64,000 nucleotides of DNA. It comes from Agarivorans aestuarii. Lineage in GTDB: Bacteria; Pseudomonadota; Gammaproteobacteria; Enterobacterales; Celerinatantimonadaceae. Shown here piece by piece: positions 1 through 8,909 of the stretch (positions within the stretch are counted from its first letter, which is position 1; each line of letters opens with the position of its first letter). The position numbers and the translations under genes were made by a program. The notes below the pieces were generated by a model. The model saw only the letters and a list, made by a program, of their open reading frames with translations. It ran no database searches and was not told the origin of the DNA. The stretch lies in contig NZ_AP023033.1 in the NCBI RefSeq assembly GCF_019670125.1, positions 1,186,501 to 1,250,500 of the forward strand. Direction: 5' to 3'.

Positions 1-403
1 CGTGTTCACTTACGCTGGTACTGCGAATACTCGAGGTTTTCTCCATGATGTTAGGTGTTTTCATGCTTAACACTACCATCGACAGAGTGGGGTAAAGACG
101 ATTAAACAAACGGTAGCCATAGGCCATTGCAATCATCTTCTCTCGAGTGCTACCAGCAAAATCATTAATCCGTTGGTATAGCTCTATTTGTAATCGCATA
201 GAGCGACAGCACAAGGCACACAATACATCTTCTTTACAGGCAAAGTGGTTATACACAGTGCCTTTTGAATACTGCGAACGCTGGGTAATCTTATCCATCG
301 TAAGGCCAGCAAAGCCGGTTTCAGCCATCAGCTCCAGTGCTATATCTAGCAGCAGCTCTTCGCGGTTGGCAATTTCTTGGGCTTTTCTGGTTTTGGTATT
401 CAT
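1..403 (-). CDS. TetR/AcrR family transcriptional regulator (3' end outside window)
   Basis: This is the first ~134 codons of a TetR-type repressor; the C-terminal ligand domain runs off the left edge. The N-terminus contains the usual TetR helix-turn-helix: a helix ending in LMAETGFAGLTMDKI, then a recognition helix reading SKGTVYNHFACKEDVL, a near-consensus form of the family signature. The start is the ATG at 403, directly downstream of a strong dyad centred at 432, so the gene is probably autorepressed. Part of the ligand domain is visible and Cys-rich (CALCC). The regulated target cannot be told from this window; it may lie beyond position 1. The opposite-strand reading frame over the same bases is a shadow of this gene. 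Confidence 0.85.
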   Translation of the reverse strand, partial: MNTKTRKAQEIANREELLLDIALELMAETGFAGLTMDKITQRSQYSKGTVYNHFACKEDVLCALCCRSMRLQIELYQRINDFAGSTREKMIAMAYGYRLFNRLYPTLSMVVLSMKTPNIMEKTSSIRSTSVSEH

Positions 404-828
404 TTTTTCTCGTTATTGACACTTCGTCACAATGTGACGATTCGTCAAGTTATACGCTTTGATGATTAATTGTTCAAGTTTTATTTATGTTTGATGTTTT
501 GCTTTTGGTGCTTAATTTAGTTTAAGCGCCTGTTTATTTAGCCAATGACGACTTGCAAAATTGCCACAAAAACCTGAACAGCTGATCAAAGTGTAAGTAA
601 ATACTGAGCTTAAGGGCAAGTTGCAACACTAAGTTAGTTGAGCGATAGCTAAAAATGTTGGGCTTTTAGGTGTAAACCTTACTTGTATATTGCTTATACA
701 ACTTAGGTGAGTGAAAAGTTTTTGCGATGTGTCAATTTAATGTGGTTATTGTCTGTGATTATGGTGTTTCATCCTATAAGGTTACGCCTTCGCCAATTAT
801 ATAGCTTCACGAAAGGACCATAAGAAGC
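404..828. other. Intergenic region between tetR and sstT
   Basis: About 425 bp lie between two divergently transcribed genes. Apart from the TetR-type dyad at its left end, it is A+T-rich with no convincing ORF. It should hold the sstT promoter and leader, but no clear -35/-10 pair could be chosen with confidence. Confidence 0.5.
416..448. promoter_or_regulatory. Dyad operator upstream of the tetR gene
   Basis: A 33-bp dyad is centred at 432. The inner half-sites TCGTCAC and GTGACGA are perfect inverted repeats around a 3-bp spacer. The outer pair TTGAC and GTCAA is also perfectly symmetric about the same centre. It lies 13 bp before the tetR start, where it would overlap the promoter or leader, so it is the natural operator for that repressor. 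Binding itself is inferred. Confidence 0.7.
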
Positions 829-2052
829 ATGAAACAACAATCAAACAACAGCATATTACGATTTATTACCCAGGGCAGTTTAGTGCTGCAGATCCTTATC
901 GGTATTATCGCCGGTAGCATTTTAGCCGTTTTAGCACCTAGTGCGGCTACGTCTATTGGCATGTTAGGTAGCCTTTTTGTTGGCGCTTTAAAAGCCGTAG
1001 CGCCGGTATTGGTTTTTGTGTTGGTAGCGGCCTCAGTAGCTAGCCATAAACGAGGCCAAAATACTCAGCTTCGTCCGATTATCTATTTATATTTATTTGG
1101 TACTTTTGCCGCGTCGTTAACGGCGGTAGCCATGAGCTTTATGTTCCCTACCGAGTTAGTGCTAGTGAGCACCGAAACCTCGGCTAATCCTCCGCAAGGC
1201 ATTGGCGAGGTATTACACACCTTACTATTTAAAATTGTCGATAACCCAATTAGCGCCATTATGAATGGCAACTACATTGGCATTTTAGCGTGGGCAATTG
1301 GTTTAGGTATTGCCATGCATAGCGCATCGGACACTACCAAAACCTTGTTTAATGACGTGGCTGCGGGTGTATCAAGCATTGTGCGTTTTGTTATTCGCTT
1401 AGCGCCAATTGGTATTTTTGGCTTGGTGGCAAACACTATTGCGCAAACCGGCTTCTCGGTATTGCTAGGCTATAGCCAACTATTGTTGGTATTAATTGGC
1501 TCTATGTTGCTGATTGCCCTAGTGATGAATCCGCTATTGGTATTTTATAAGATCCGCAAAAACCCATACCCATTAGTATTTAAGTGTTTACGTGAAAGTG
1601 GCGTAACTGCCTTCTTCACCCGTAGCTCTGCTGCGAACATTCCAGTAAACATGGATTTAGCTCAGCGCTTAAAGCTAGATGAGGATACTTACTCGGTGTC
1701 TATCCCACTAGGTGCCACTATTAACATGGCCGGTGCTGCAATTACCATTACCGTGTTATCGCTAGCGGCAGTGCATACCTTGGGTATTCAAGTAGATTTT
1801 GCTACTGCCTTGTTACTGAGCGTAGTGGCAGCGGTGTCTGCTTGTGGTGCCTCGGGTGTTGCTGGTGGATCGTTATTGCTTATTCCATTAGCGTGTAGCT
1901 TATTTGGTGTGTCTAACGATGTGGCCATGCAAGTGGTTGCAGTAGGCTTTATTATCGGCGTATTGCAAGACTCTGCCGAAACCGCGCTAAACAGCTCTAC
2001 CGATGTATTGTTTACGGCTGCTTGTTGTAAGGCTGCTGAAGAAAAAGCTTAA
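829..2052 (+). CDS. sstT: Serine/threonine:sodium symporter SstT
   Basis: An inner-membrane sodium-coupled serine/threonine uptake transporter of the DAACS (dicarboxylate/amino acid:cation symporter) family. The 407-residue length is close to the 414 residues of E. coli SstT. Diagnostic regions are the serine-rich re-entrant loop ([14 protein letters not shown], around residue 265), the cation-binding helix ([15 protein letters not shown], around 288) and the second re-entrant loop ([19 protein letters not shown], around 337). The Cys-rich tail ([10 protein letters not shown]) is also seen in SstT proteins. AAGGA lies upstream of the ATG. It is a single-gene unit closed by a strong terminator. 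Identity is secure at the family level and substrate specificity is inferred from SstT-like length and motifs. Confidence 0.93.
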   Translation: MKQQSNNSILRFITQGSLVLQILIGIIAGSILAVLAPSAATSIGMLGSLFVGALKAVAPVLVFVLVAASVASHKRGQNTQLRPIIYLYLFGTFAASLTAVAMSFMFPTELVLVSTETSANPPQGIGEVLHTLLFKIVDNPISAIMNGNYIGILAWAIGLGIAMHSASDTTKTLFNDVAAGVSSIVRFVIRLAPIGIFGLVANTIAQTGFSVLLGYSQLLLVLIGSMLLIALVMNPLLVFYKIRKNPYPLVFKCLRESGVTAFFTRSSAANIPVNMDLAQRLKLDEDTYSVSIPLGATINMAGAAITITVLSLAAVHTLGIQVDFATALLLSVVAAVSACGASGVAGGSLLLIPLACSLFGVSNDVAMQVVAVGFIIGVLQDSAETALNSSTDVLFTAACCKAAEEKA

Positions 2053-2073
2053 CAAGCTCTCTAAACTGACGTG

Positions 2074-2102
2074 AAAAAGGATGGCTTAGGCCATCCTTTT
2101 TA
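2074..2102 (+). terminator. Rho-independent terminator after sstT
   Basis: A stem AAAAAGGATGG pairs with CCATCCTTTTT across a short loop and is followed by T residues, 20 bp after the sstT stop codon. The remaining ~250 bp up to the next gene show nothing else recognisable. Confidence 0.85.
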
Positions 2103-2354
2103 TTGTTACTCGTAATCTGCATTGATGGCACTAGTTAAGGTTTGTTGCATTGAATTGATATGTCCTCTAATTGACCTGCTAGATTTGGTTTTGAAGAACT
2201 TCTGTCTTTCTCTTTTGTTTTGGTTGCAGATGCGATGATGCCGTCATTTTTGGGGATTTGCCTAATAAAATACGCTATCAATCATTAGCGAACTGTTCTT
2301 TTTAGCATCGAGTCATTATTATGTCTTACTTATCAATATGCATAAGGAAGCGCA

Positions 2355-4385
2355 GTGATTGATTTGCTTAGATCCTCTCGTTTAATTCTCACACTATTTG
2401 TTTTTTGGTTGCCGCACTCATTGGCTTTGGCTAATCAAGCTAACTATTGGCAAATTGGCGCGGTTCCAGATTGGGTTCAAAGTGCGGTTAATTCGCCAAA
2501 AGTGGGTAATGGCGTGGAGTCCATAGAGTATTTGTTGTCTGATACTCAAGTAAACTTAAATTTATCTGAAGCTCAGCGCTATAACCATTATCGTTATCAA
2601 GTTAATGATGCCGCAGGTGTTGAAGATAATTCGGACATAAATATTACCTTTAGCCCTGATTATCAAACAGTGGTAATACATAATGTTGAGGTTATTCGGC
2701 AGGGAGAGCCTAGATCGCGATTATTTGAAGAAGATGTGCGGCTAGTTGATATTGAACCGGAGAAAAGTAACAAGATTTATTCTGGGCATAAACAGCTACA
2801 ACTTTGGTTAAAAGATGTGAGAGCCGGTGATGTGGTTGATTATAGTTATAGTGTTGTCGGTACAAATCCAGTGTTCGATGATTACTATAGCGCTTTCTTT
2901 AAACTGGGCTGGGGCATTGAGGTAAAACAAGTCAATGTTAGTGTTATTGCTTCGAATAAGCGCCGGTTAAAGCATCAGTTGATAAAAACTGATACACAGG
3001 TAAAGGTTGATAAACGAGCAACTGACACTCGATATTCTTTAACATTAGTTGATATTCCCGCTTATTATTCTGATGGCGATGAGCCGTCTTGGGAGTTTTC
3101 TCAGCCATATTGGTTGGTGAGTAATTTTGAAGATTGGGCGGAGGTAAACAATTGGGCTTTGGGCTTATTCGAATACTCTGCAAAAAATTCAACAGCACTA
3201 AATCATTGGTTAGACGATTTAAAAAGCTTACCCACTAAAGCTGCAATTGAGCAAGCCATTGGCTTTGTACAACAAGACATTCGCTATTTAGGTGTAGAGA
3301 TTGGAGAAAACTCTCACCGACCACATACCCCTGCAGAAGTATTTGATAACCGCTACGGTGATTGCAAAGACAAATCGCTATTACTAGTCACTGCGCTTAA
3401 GTCTTTGGGGATAAACGCAGATCCTGTTTTAGTTTCCACCTATAACCGCCAGACAATTCGAGATTTTATTCCTGCTTACAATTTATTTAATCATGCTATC
3501 GTTCGTTTTGATTTTGAAGGGAAAGAGTACTGGGTTGATCCGACGAAAAACTATCAAGCTAGGGGCTTAAACTATATTGTGCAGTCTTCTTTAGGCGACG
3601 CTTTAGTCGTGGCTAAAGGAAACACCAATTTGTCAGAAGTGCCTGACTACTTGGCTATAGATAATCGGATTATATTTGAACAAACTTATAAAGCAGCCGA
3701 CTACCAATCACCGGTAGAGCTATTGATTAAAGCTACTTATACCGGGACTCAAGCCGATAGAATGCGCTACCGAGTTGCCAGCAAAAGTGCTAAACGTATG
3801 TCGAAAGAGTACTTGGAGTACTATCAACGGTTGTATCCAAAGCTTAGCCGTTTACAAGCGATCCAAGTAGAGGATGATGTTAACACTAATCAGCTTACCA
3901 TTTATGAATCTTACTTAGTGCCTGAGTTTTGGACGATCGAGGATGGAGAAGCCGTCTTTGAGCTCTATTCTGATTTTGTTGATGATTATCTTTACATCCC
4001 AGAAAAAGTTAATCGTCTGCAGTCTCTTGCTTTGGGCTCGCCTATTTCCGTTTATCAGGTCTCTAAGCTGGTTCTACCTCAAGATGTTGATTTTTCTAGT
4101 TTAAAAAGCCATAGATCAGAGGAGAATGAATATATAAAGCTGAGCTCAAGCTTTGATTATAAGAATAGGACTATTTCATTTGACCATGCTTACACTAATA
4201 AAGCTCGTTCTGTACCGCCGCAAGATACAGAGCAGTACATTGAATTTATACGAGAAGCGCGCAAACGCTTAAGTATTAGGTATAGCGTAACCAACGTAAC
4301 AGAAGAAGACACTTATGATTCTGTGGCTAAGCTAGTCAACTACTTATTATCTTTGAAGCAGGCTAATGCTAAGGAACTGAATTAG
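2355..4385 (+). CDS. DUF3857/transglutaminase-like exported protein
   Basis: A 676-residue exported protein with a GTG start preceded by AAGGAAG. A signal peptide covers about residues 1-26 (cleavage after LALA). Residues ~60-250 look like the DUF3857 beta-rich domain, followed by a transglutaminase-like core at ~290-400. That core keeps a plausible Cys-His-Asp triad: Cys337 in YGDCKDKSLL, His380 in NHAIV and Asp395 in WVDPTKN. Proteins of this architecture are common in marine Bacteroidetes and Gammaproteobacteria, but their substrate is not generally known. The stop codon overlaps the start of the following lipoprotein gene by one base, so the two are translationally coupled and probably work together in the envelope. 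Confidence 0.8.
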   Translation: MIDLLRSSRLILTLFVFWLPHSLALANQANYWQIGAVPDWVQSAVNSPKVGNGVESIEYLLSDTQVNLNLSEAQRYNHYRYQVNDAAGVEDNSDINITFSPDYQTVVIHNVEVIRQGEPRSRLFEEDVRLVDIEPEKSNKIYSGHKQLQLWLKDVRAGDVVDYSYSVVGTNPVFDDYYSAFFKLGWGIEVKQVNVSVIASNKRRLKHQLIKTDTQVKVDKRATDTRYSLTLVDIPAYYSDGDEPSWEFSQPYWLVSNFEDWAEVNNWALGLFEYSAKNSTALNHWLDDLKSLPTKAAIEQAIGFVQQDIRYLGVEIGENSHRPHTPAEVFDNRYGDCKDKSLLLVTALKSLGINADPVLVSTYNRQTIRDFIPAYNLFNHAIVRFDFEGKEYWVDPTKNYQARGLNYIVQSSLGDALVVAKGNTNLSEVPDYLAIDNRIIFEQTYKAADYQSPVELLIKATYTGTQADRMRYRVASKSAKRMSKEYLEYYQRLYPKLSRLQAIQVEDDVNTNQLTIYESYLVPEFWTIEDGEAVFELYSDFVDDYLYIPEKVNRLQSLALGSPISVYQVSKLVLPQDVDFSSLKSHRSEENEYIKLSSSFDYKNRTISFDHAYTNKARSVPPQDTEQYIEFIREARKRLSIRYSVTNVTEEDTYDSVAKLVNYLLSLKQANAKELN

Positions 4386-5515
4386 TGAAAATTTTTGTTA
4401 CTTTAATTGTTTGCTTGCTGCTAAATGCTTGTGCAGTCACCGAGGTAGATAGTCAGCAGAACGCTTTGTCGGCTCATAATAAGTCGGCCAATGTGCATAA
4501 TTACGATAGCGAACGGTTTTACATCCAATTTGTAGATGCTCTCAATCAAAATACTGAGCAGGCTCTTCGCTCAAAAATCAATCTTGACGTCAGTGCCGAT
4601 TATCTTGACGCAGAGCTTGGTTTAGACTCGGTATCTAAAAGTGATATGAACAAATCTCTTGAAAGACTAAATGATCGCTTTATCTACGTGTTAAGCGAGC
4701 AAGCTAATTTGCAATGGAGTTACGTTGGCGGTGAACTTAACCAGCATGATAAAAAAATCAGTTATTATCGAGCGACAGAAGGGGATTACTTTGCTTATTA
4801 CACGTTAACCTGGCGTCACAATAAGCTCGTTGATATCGAAAGTACTCTGCTTACCATGGGGGTTAGCTCGATGTTTTCTATGGCAGCTCAATTAGTCGCC
4901 GCCAACACCTCTACAGAAGTAGAGAAACGTTTAAATAGTTTTGTTAAGTTGGCTATAAATGGGGATACAGAGCGAGTCCCTTTAGCTTACCAACGCCTTT
5001 CTAAGGAATTCCAACAAAGTAATTTGGTATTAGGTGTTTTAACGACTTATTTAGCCGAGCAAGAATTCGCCGAGTTACCATTGGCGTTTTCGGAATTCAT
5101 GCAATCAGAAAAACCAATTCACCCTCGATTTTATGGTTACTATACTGACACCGGTAATTATCAAGCAGCCATAGATTGTCTCAAGCAGCTTCCTACCGCG
5201 GTTTTCGAAGACCCAAGAATTCAGGCTGAAATTGCTTCTATTCACTTTTTAGATGGTCAAGCGGATATAGCGAAAACAGTGCTACGCAATGGCATTTTAA
5301 ACCACCCTTACGATGTGTATAGTTACTTTTGGTTATTGGATTTCGCGTTGAAAACAAAAGATTTTGAAGAAAGTGAGTTATTGCTAAACGTGCTTAGAGA
5401 CCGCTTCTTTGTTGAGTACTCTCGTCAGGACTTGGTTGAAGTTGAGGGCGGGGATGACTTTGTTAATTCTCGCTTTTACACTCGCTATCAAACTTACCTA
5501 AAGAACGCCGCTTGA
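4385..5515 (+). CDS. Putative lipoprotein, partner of the transglutaminase-like protein
   Basis: A 376-residue protein with a GTG start overlapping the upstream stop by one base. Its N-terminus is a short hydrophobic signal ending in a lipobox (LLNAC), so it should be lipidated at Cys16 and membrane-anchored. The second half, from about residue 190, is helical with alternating small and aromatic residues (for example DIAKTVLRNGILNHPYDVYSYFWLL). This resembles degenerate TPR repeats, though I cannot assign a named family. The coupling to the DUF3857/transglutaminase gene suggests an envelope complex or a substrate/chaperone relation, which is inference. A terminator follows within 15 bp. Confidence 0.7.
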   Translation: MKIFVTLIVCLLLNACAVTEVDSQQNALSAHNKSANVHNYDSERFYIQFVDALNQNTEQALRSKINLDVSADYLDAELGLDSVSKSDMNKSLERLNDRFIYVLSEQANLQWSYVGGELNQHDKKISYYRATEGDYFAYYTLTWRHNKLVDIESTLLTMGVSSMFSMAAQLVAANTSTEVEKRLNSFVKLAINGDTERVPLAYQRLSKEFQQSNLVLGVLTTYLAEQEFAELPLAFSEFMQSEKPIHPRFYGYYTDTGNYQAAIDCLKQLPTAVFEDPRIQAEIASIHFLDGQADIAKTVLRNGILNHPYDVYSYFWLLDFALKTKDFEESELLLNVLRDRFFVEYSRQDLVEVEGGDDFVNSRFYTRYQTYLKNAA

Positions 5516-5527
5516 TATAGATAATAT

Positions 5528-5559
5528 AAAAGACCCACAGCAAACTAAGGGTCTTTTAT
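5528..5559. terminator. Bidirectional terminator between convergent genes
   Basis: AAAGACCC and GGGTCTTT form a stem flanked by A-rich and T-rich runs. It lies between the lipoprotein gene on the plus strand and the end of tctA on the minus strand, so it can serve both. Confidence 0.75.
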
Positions 5560-5563
5560 TTCC

Positions 5564-7117
5564 TTACTTAGCTGCCGCCTTTTGCTTGGCTTTCTCATAC
5601 TCGGCTTTAGCTTTACTACGCTCCCACAGCGGCCTTAGTAATGGGCTAAACAACACCATTGCTGCAATACTAATAAAGGTGAGGGTTAAGGGGCGTTCCC
5701 ACAAAAAGCTTAACTCGCCATCGCCAATTAGTAGTGCTCTGCGTAGGTTGTCTTCGAGCATACCGCCCAGAATAAAGCCCAGTAGCATTGGTGCCATAGG
5801 GAAGTTGAGCAAGCGTAAGCCCAAGGCTGCCATACATATCGCCACCATGATCATGATGTCCATGCTGTTAAACGACACCAGATACACCCCAGTAATTGAG
5901 AACAGCAAAATCATCGGTACCAAATAAGGGCGAGGAATGCTTAGTAGCTTGGCGAGGTAGGGGATTAGCGGCAAGTTTAAAATTAGCAAAATCACATTAC
6001 CAAAATACATAGAGATGATGATCGACCAAAATAGGTCGGGGTGCTCGATGTACATTCTTGGGCCAGGTTGAATACCATAAGCGATAAGTGCACCCAGCAA
6101 TACCGCGGTGGTGCCAGAGCCAGGAATACCCAAGGTGAGCAGAGGTACAAAAGAACCGGTAGACGCCGCGTTATTGGCCGATTCGGGCGCTGCCAAGCCT
6201 CTTAAAGAGCCTTCACCAAATTCTTTCTTTGCGTCGCCTTTGGCGAGATTTCTCTCTACGCCATACGCCAGAAAAGAGGCGATAGTCGCGCCTGCGCCGG
6301 GTAATACCCCAACAAAAAAACCAAGAAATGATGAACGAAGAGTAGGGGCTGCTACCGACTTTACCTCTTCCTTAGTGAGCTTAAGGCTACCCAGCTCCGA
6401 CATCATTTTTTGTTCGGTAGCGCTGTTATTGGGGTTCTCGGGTTTTAATACCGACATTAAGGTTTCGGCTAGGGCAAAGGTTGCCATGGCTAACAGTAAG
6501 AAGCTAAAGCCGTCGATTAAGTCCATCTGGCCAAAGGTAAAGCGCTCTACGCCTTCACTTCTGTCGGTGCCTACGGTGGCTAACATTAAACCCACAATGG
6601 TCATCATTACCGCTTTTAATACTTGACCTTTGCCTGAGAAAGCAGCCACGGCAGAAAGACCAAGCACCATTAAGGCGAAGTAGTCGGCGCTTTGAAAACT
6701 CAAAGAGACAGAGGCCAAAGCAGGCGCGGCAATTAACAGCATAATTGCGCCCAAAGTGCCGCCAGTGAATGAGGCATAAGCAGCAACGGCTAAGGCTTTA
6801 CCCGCTTGGCCTTTTTTAGCTAAGGGGTTGCCATCAAAAGCGGTCACTACGGTGGCACTGCAACCTGGCGCATTAATTAATATCGACGAGGATGATGCGC
6901 CAAATATAGCGCCGTAATAGACACCCGCCATTAAAATTAAACCTGATGAAGGCTCTAAACTATAAGTCAGTGGGATCATTAAAGCGATGGCGGTAATTGG
7001 CCCAAGGCCGGGTAACATGCCAATAAAGGTGCCCACTAAGCAGCCTACAATTACCATCATTAAATTCATTGGCATAACGGCGGTGCTAAGCCCAGCTAAA
7101 ATTCCATCTAACATCAT
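5564..7117 (-). CDS. tctA: Tripartite tricarboxylate transporter large permease (TctA family)
   Basis: The large membrane subunit of a tripartite tricarboxylate transporter (TTT), 517 residues and about 12 predicted membrane segments. The family-typical N-terminal region GTFIGMLPGLGPITAIALM is clear at residues ~29-48, and a repeat of it occurs as FFVGVLPGAGATIASFLAY around residue 270, reflecting the internal duplication known in TctA. Two ATG codons stand in tandem at the start; AAGGAC precedes them. It is the last gene of tctC-tctB-tctA, 15 bp after tctB. Substrate cannot be read from the sequence; TTT systems import citrate, other carboxylates or aromatic acids. Confidence 0.9.
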   Translation of the reverse strand: MMLDGILAGLSTAVMPMNLMMVIVGCLVGTFIGMLPGLGPITAIALMIPLTYSLEPSSGLILMAGVYYGAIFGASSSSILINAPGCSATVVTAFDGNPLAKKGQAGKALAVAAYASFTGGTLGAIMLLIAAPALASVSLSFQSADYFALMVLGLSAVAAFSGKGQVLKAVMMTIVGLMLATVGTDRSEGVERFTFGQMDLIDGFSFLLLAMATFALAETLMSVLKPENPNNSATEQKMMSELGSLKLTKEEVKSVAAPTLRSSFLGFFVGVLPGAGATIASFLAYGVERNLAKGDAKKEFGEGSLRGLAAPESANNAASTGSFVPLLTLGIPGSGTTAVLLGALIAYGIQPGPRMYIEHPDLFWSIIISMYFGNVILLILNLPLIPYLAKLLSIPRPYLVPMILLFSITGVYLVSFNSMDIMIMVAICMAALGLRLLNFPMAPMLLGFILGGMLEDNLRRALLIGDGELSFLWERPLTLTFISIAAMVLFSPLLRPLWERSKAKAEYEKAKQKAAAK

Positions 7118-7132
7118 CGTGTCCTTATTTTG

Positions 7133-7597
7133 CTAGCCATTAAACCAGTGCCACAGTTGCCCAGGTTCTAAATAAATATCTAATACTTGGGTTAATAGCG
7201 CCCAAAAAGCCACAGTGAACAAAATGGCTACTACCAGTGCTTTTTTATGGTGGGTTTCACCCATGATGCGAAAGCTCACTACCAGGAAAATAATGGTGGC
7301 TAATACAAACCCCATCCAATTGACGAGTAGGCCATAGGCGAACATAGCTACTAGCAATTTGGCGGCGGGGCGCCATACCAAATGTTTTACGCTGGTTCTA
7401 AAATCACTACCGCCGGTGAGCATCAAAATGATTGAGCAAGCAATACCGCACAGGGCTAAAAACTGCGGCAGAGTGCGCGGGGTGAACGGTTCATATTCTG
7501 CGCCGGGAAATAGCGGAATGTCGTAGCTAAAATAGCCGTAGAACAAAGAGAGCAGCAAAAAAATTAGGCCGCCAATTCGTTGATTGCTAATTTGCAT
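7133..7597 (-). CDS. tctB: Tripartite tricarboxylate transporter small permease (TctB family)
   Basis: The small four-helix membrane subunit of the TTT transporter, about 154 residues. The N-terminal motif ISNQRIGGLIFLLLSLFYGY starts the first membrane segment, and the PFTPRTLPQFLAL segment is typical of TctB. I chose the ATG at 7597 because GGAG sits six bases before it; the upstream TTG at 7609 has no such site. The gene lies between tctC and tctA and is separated from tctC by a hairpin with a T run that should reduce read-through. Confidence 0.87.
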   Translation of the reverse strand: MQISNQRIGGLIFLLLSLFYGYFSYDIPLFPGAEYEPFTPRTLPQFLALCGIACSIILMLTGGSDFRTSVKHLVWRPAAKLLVAMFAYGLLVNWMGFVLATIIFLVVSFRIMGETHHKKALVVAILFTVAFWALLTQVLDIYLEPGQLWHWFNG

Positions 7598-7612
7598 TGT
7601 TAGCTCCAAATG

Positions 7613-7640
7613 TAAAAAAAGTCCGGTGCCTAGGCACCGG
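7613..7640 (-). terminator. Intercistronic terminator/attenuator between tctC and tctB
   Basis: Read on the minus strand, an 18-bp perfect palindrome (CCGGTGCCTAGGCACCGG) is followed by A, C and then seven T residues. It lies inside the tct operon, after the binding-protein gene and before the permease genes. It would make most transcripts stop after tctC, giving an excess of binding protein. Confidence 0.75.
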
Positions 7641-7701
7641 TGCTTAACTGAGTACTACCGATAAGCAAATAAAGCAGCAAGGGAGTTGCTGGCTAATAGG
7701 A

Positions 7702-8673
7702 TTACTTTAGAAAGCCTAGCTCTTTCATTAGGCTGCCTACTGTTTTCTCTTGTTGTTCTAGAAAGCCGAAGAACTGACCATAAGGTACAAAGTTATTTAC
7801 CCAGCCATTACGTGAACGCACGGTTTCCCATTCTGGGGTGGTGTACATTTCTTTAAGCATGTCTGAGAACTTCTCAGCTTGCGCTTTGCTGGTGCCCGGT
7901 GCCGCAAAAAAGCCACGCCAGTTAGCAAACACAGTGTCGTTACCCATTTCTTTTAAGGTTGGTACTTCGGGGGCGTCTTTAACTCGTTTTTCTGCGGTAA
8001 TGGCTAAGATACGAATTTGGTCGTTTTTCGCCATTTCTAGCGCTTCGCCTAAGCCGGTTGAAAGTAGCGCTGTTTCTCCAGAAAGCAAACCAGCCATGGC
8101 TTTACCGCCGGCATCGTAAGCTACGTAGCGTAATCTTAGTGGGTCTAAGCCTTCGTTTTTAATAGCAGCGGCTGCTACTAGGTGATCTAAACTGCCGCGC
8201 GCACTACCGCCAGCAACTTTTACTTTATTGGGGTTGTCTTTGAAGTCGGCAATTACTTGGTCCCAATGAGTATATTTGGAATCGGCTCTAACAATTAACG
8301 CGCCGTAGTCAGCAATTGTGGCAGCGATGGGAGTAAGATCGCGGAAAGACTGCGGGAATACGCCGGTTAATGAGCGAACCACAATCGGCGTTGAGTTCAC
8401 CATTAAGGTATGTTCTTGGGTTTTAGCGGTTTCTATTAAGTGAGCAATGGCTTTACCGCCGCCTCCGCCACTCATGTTTTGGTAAGACACCTTATCGATA
8501 ATGCCCGATTTCATTAAGGCTTCGCCGGTGCCACGGGCGGTTCCATCCCAGCCTCCGCCTGCGCCGCCGGGGATTAGAAAGTGCACTTCTTCTGCGTGAA
8601 CTGTGCCGCTTAGGCCTGCGGCCAATACTGCGGCCCCTATTAATGTTTTGACCAATTTAATCTTGGCTAACAT
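7702..8673 (-). CDS. tctC: Tripartite tricarboxylate transporter substrate-binding protein (TctC/Bug family)
   Basis: A 323-residue periplasmic binding protein. The signal peptide covers residues 1-27 (cleavage after VHA). The mature protein begins with a beta strand and the glycine-rich IPGGAGGGWDGTAR loop that contacts the substrate carboxylate in Bug proteins. A second ligand loop is GGSARGSLDHLVAAAAI around residue 155. It is promoter-proximal in the tct operon, transcribed divergently from the sensor kinase gene that probably controls it. Ligand identity is unknown. Confidence 0.9.
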   Translation of the reverse strand: MLAKIKLVKTLIGAAVLAAGLSGTVHAEEVHFLIPGGAGGGWDGTARGTGEALMKSGIIDKVSYQNMSGGGGGKAIAHLIETAKTQEHTLMVNSTPIVVRSLTGVFPQSFRDLTPIAATIADYGALIVRADSKYTHWDQVIADFKDNPNKVKVAGGSARGSLDHLVAAAAIKNEGLDPLRLRYVAYDAGGKAMAGLLSGETALLSTGLGEALEMAKNDQIRILAITAEKRVKDAPEVPTLKEMGNDTVFANWRGFFAAPGTSKAQAEKFSDMLKEMYTTPEWETVRSRNGWVNNFVPYGQFFGFLEQQEKTVGSLMKELGFLK

Positions 8674-8697
8674 GTTTGCTCTCCTTGTTGCATAGGG

Positions 8698-8716
8698 CTT
8701 TCAGCGTGGCTGAAAG
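8698..8716. promoter_or_regulatory. Inverted repeat in the tctC leader
   Basis: CTTTCAG and CTGAAAG form a perfect 7-bp inverted repeat with a 5-bp spacer, 24 bp upstream of tctC in the tctC/kinase divergent region. It could be a response-regulator site or an mRNA hairpin; position alone does not decide. Confidence 0.4.
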
Positions 8717-8909
8717 TGGTTGCTGCCATGCTTAAATACCGCTAGCTGGCGAATAAAGTTAAATTAATGTTAATGGAAGCCTGAGATTTTGAAATGTAAG
8801 CCAAGTAATGGCTTTAAAGTCCATATTGGTAATTAAGTGCATATTGTTCACGGGAGCTGCTCGCTAAGCTCGTGCTAAGCTAAATTGAAACAAACAGGGA
8901 AAAGTTTAG

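Noticed and set aside
147-419. 90-codon frame on the plus strand at the left end
   Set aside because: It is antisense to the tetR gene, whose helix-turn-helix is unmistakable on the minus strand; the plus-strand protein is Ser-rich noise.
5586-6626. Plus-strand frames of 113 and 172 codons
   Set aside because: They lie wholly inside tctA on the other strand, lack family features and mirror its codon pattern.
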